A stretch of DNA of 64,000 nucleotides from Candidatus Nitrosopumilus salarius BD31. GTDB taxonomy: Archaea; Thermoproteota; Nitrososphaeria; Nitrososphaerales; Nitrosopumilaceae. The position numbers were made by a program, and so were the translations under genes. This document shows, piece after piece, positions 63,787-64,000 of the stretch (positions within the stretch are counted from its first letter, which is position 1; the number at the start of each line of letters is the position of its first letter). The notes under the pieces were generated by a model. The model made no database searches. It was not told the origin of the DNA and saw nothing but the letters and a program-made list of their open reading frames with translations. The stretch spans positions 27,509 to 91,508 of the forward strand of contig NZ_AEXL02000023.1 in the NCBI RefSeq assembly GCF_000242875.2, written 5' to 3'.

Positions 63787-64000
63787 ATGAATTCTGTATC
63801 AAAGGATGTTTCTAGTGATTTTCCATATACTAAGAAAATCTATCTGAATAATGCCTCTGTAGCTCTTATGCCCACCCAAAGTATTGAAGCAATGAAAGAT
63901 TTTCTAACATCATACAATTCTATGGGACCTGATTCCAAAGAGTCAGAACCATTTATTGCTGAAAAACTAAGAAATGTAAGAAAAACAATTTCAAAAATAA
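63787..64000 (+). CDS. class V aminotransferase / cysteine desulfurase-like, partial
   Basis: The first 71 codons of a gene that runs off the right edge. KKIYLNNASVALMPTQSIEAMKDFLTSYNSMGPDSKE matches the start of fold-type I class V aminotransferases (SufS/NifS-like YLDNAAT.x.P). The catalytic Lys lies beyond the window, so desulfurase versus other aminotransferase cannot be decided. Divergent from the RecA-like gene. Confidence 0.6.
   Translation, partial: MNSVSKDVSSDFPYTKKIYLNNASVALMPTQSIEAMKDFLTSYNSMGPDSKESEPFIAEKLRNVRKTISKI

Overview
The window is from a marine ammonia-oxidising archaeon of the Nitrosopumilus type (Thaumarchaeota/Nitrososphaerota). This rests on gene content: a split family-D DNA polymerase, Orc1/Cdc6, GINS, a CdvB/ESCRT-III protein, several TFBs, a thermosome, a family-I CCA-adding enzyme, GGGP synthase, a Cdc48 ATPase and cupredoxins. 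Low GC, frequent TTG/GTG starts and leaderless-type promoters (TATA box about 25 bp before the start codon) agree with it. No amo genes, rRNA, CRISPR array, transposase or integrase were seen. It looks like ordinary chromosome with small lineage-specific genes between core genes.

Layout. 1-4.5 kb: envelope proteins, a small winged-helix regulator, a CdvB paralogue and a HEPN-like protein. 4.5-4.6 kb: a self-complementary element that may be a structured RNA. 4.7-7.7 kb: a frameshifted SDR gene, then CysQ and APS kinase (sulfate activation) and a hemerythrin. 7.8-14.5 kb: a Na+/H+ antiporter, two TFB genes, a fluoride channel, zinc-ribbon proteins and a decayed gene remnant. 15.3-18 kb: an Hsp20-Cdc48 proteostasis operon behind a palindromic promoter element. 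18-24.5 kb: NDH-2, a secreted cyclophilin, CbiE, a cupredoxin-like protein and a SpoIIM-family protein.

24.6-39.2 kb is the replication neighbourhood: PolD small subunit, Orc1/Cdc6, a 480-bp candidate origin with ORB-like repeats and a cluster of GTTAAC palindromes, several small DNA-binding proteins, GGGP synthase with the PolD large subunit, then SHMT, thermosome, glutamine synthetase and GINS. 39.5-46.5 kb: redox enzymes (SDR plus SQR-like flavoprotein), tRNA-Pro(GGG) and an RNA-processing set (kinase, CCA-adding enzyme, 2'-5' RNA ligase-like protein, UPF0200/UPF0201). 46.5-51.8 kb: a tightly packed minus-strand run of sirtuin, RNase Z, TrmG10-type methyltransferase and PRPP synthetase, followed upstream by MscS. 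51.9-64 kb: a KamA radical SAM enzyme, TerC, a frameshifted amino-acid permease, VIT1-type and CBS proteins, UspA, a J-domain protein with an altered HPD motif, a membrane nucleotidyl cyclase, a blue-copper protein, a ferredoxin with a 20-bp tandem duplication upstream, a degenerate RecA-like protein and the start of a class V aminotransferase.

No single spectacular new system is evident. The best leads are the candidate origin with its TGTTAACA palindromes, the adjoining cluster of TCACA motifs at a membrane-tethered winged-helix gene, the 4.5-kb structured element, and repeated promoter motifs (ATGCCTA, the ferredoxin duplication, the Hsp20 palindrome).
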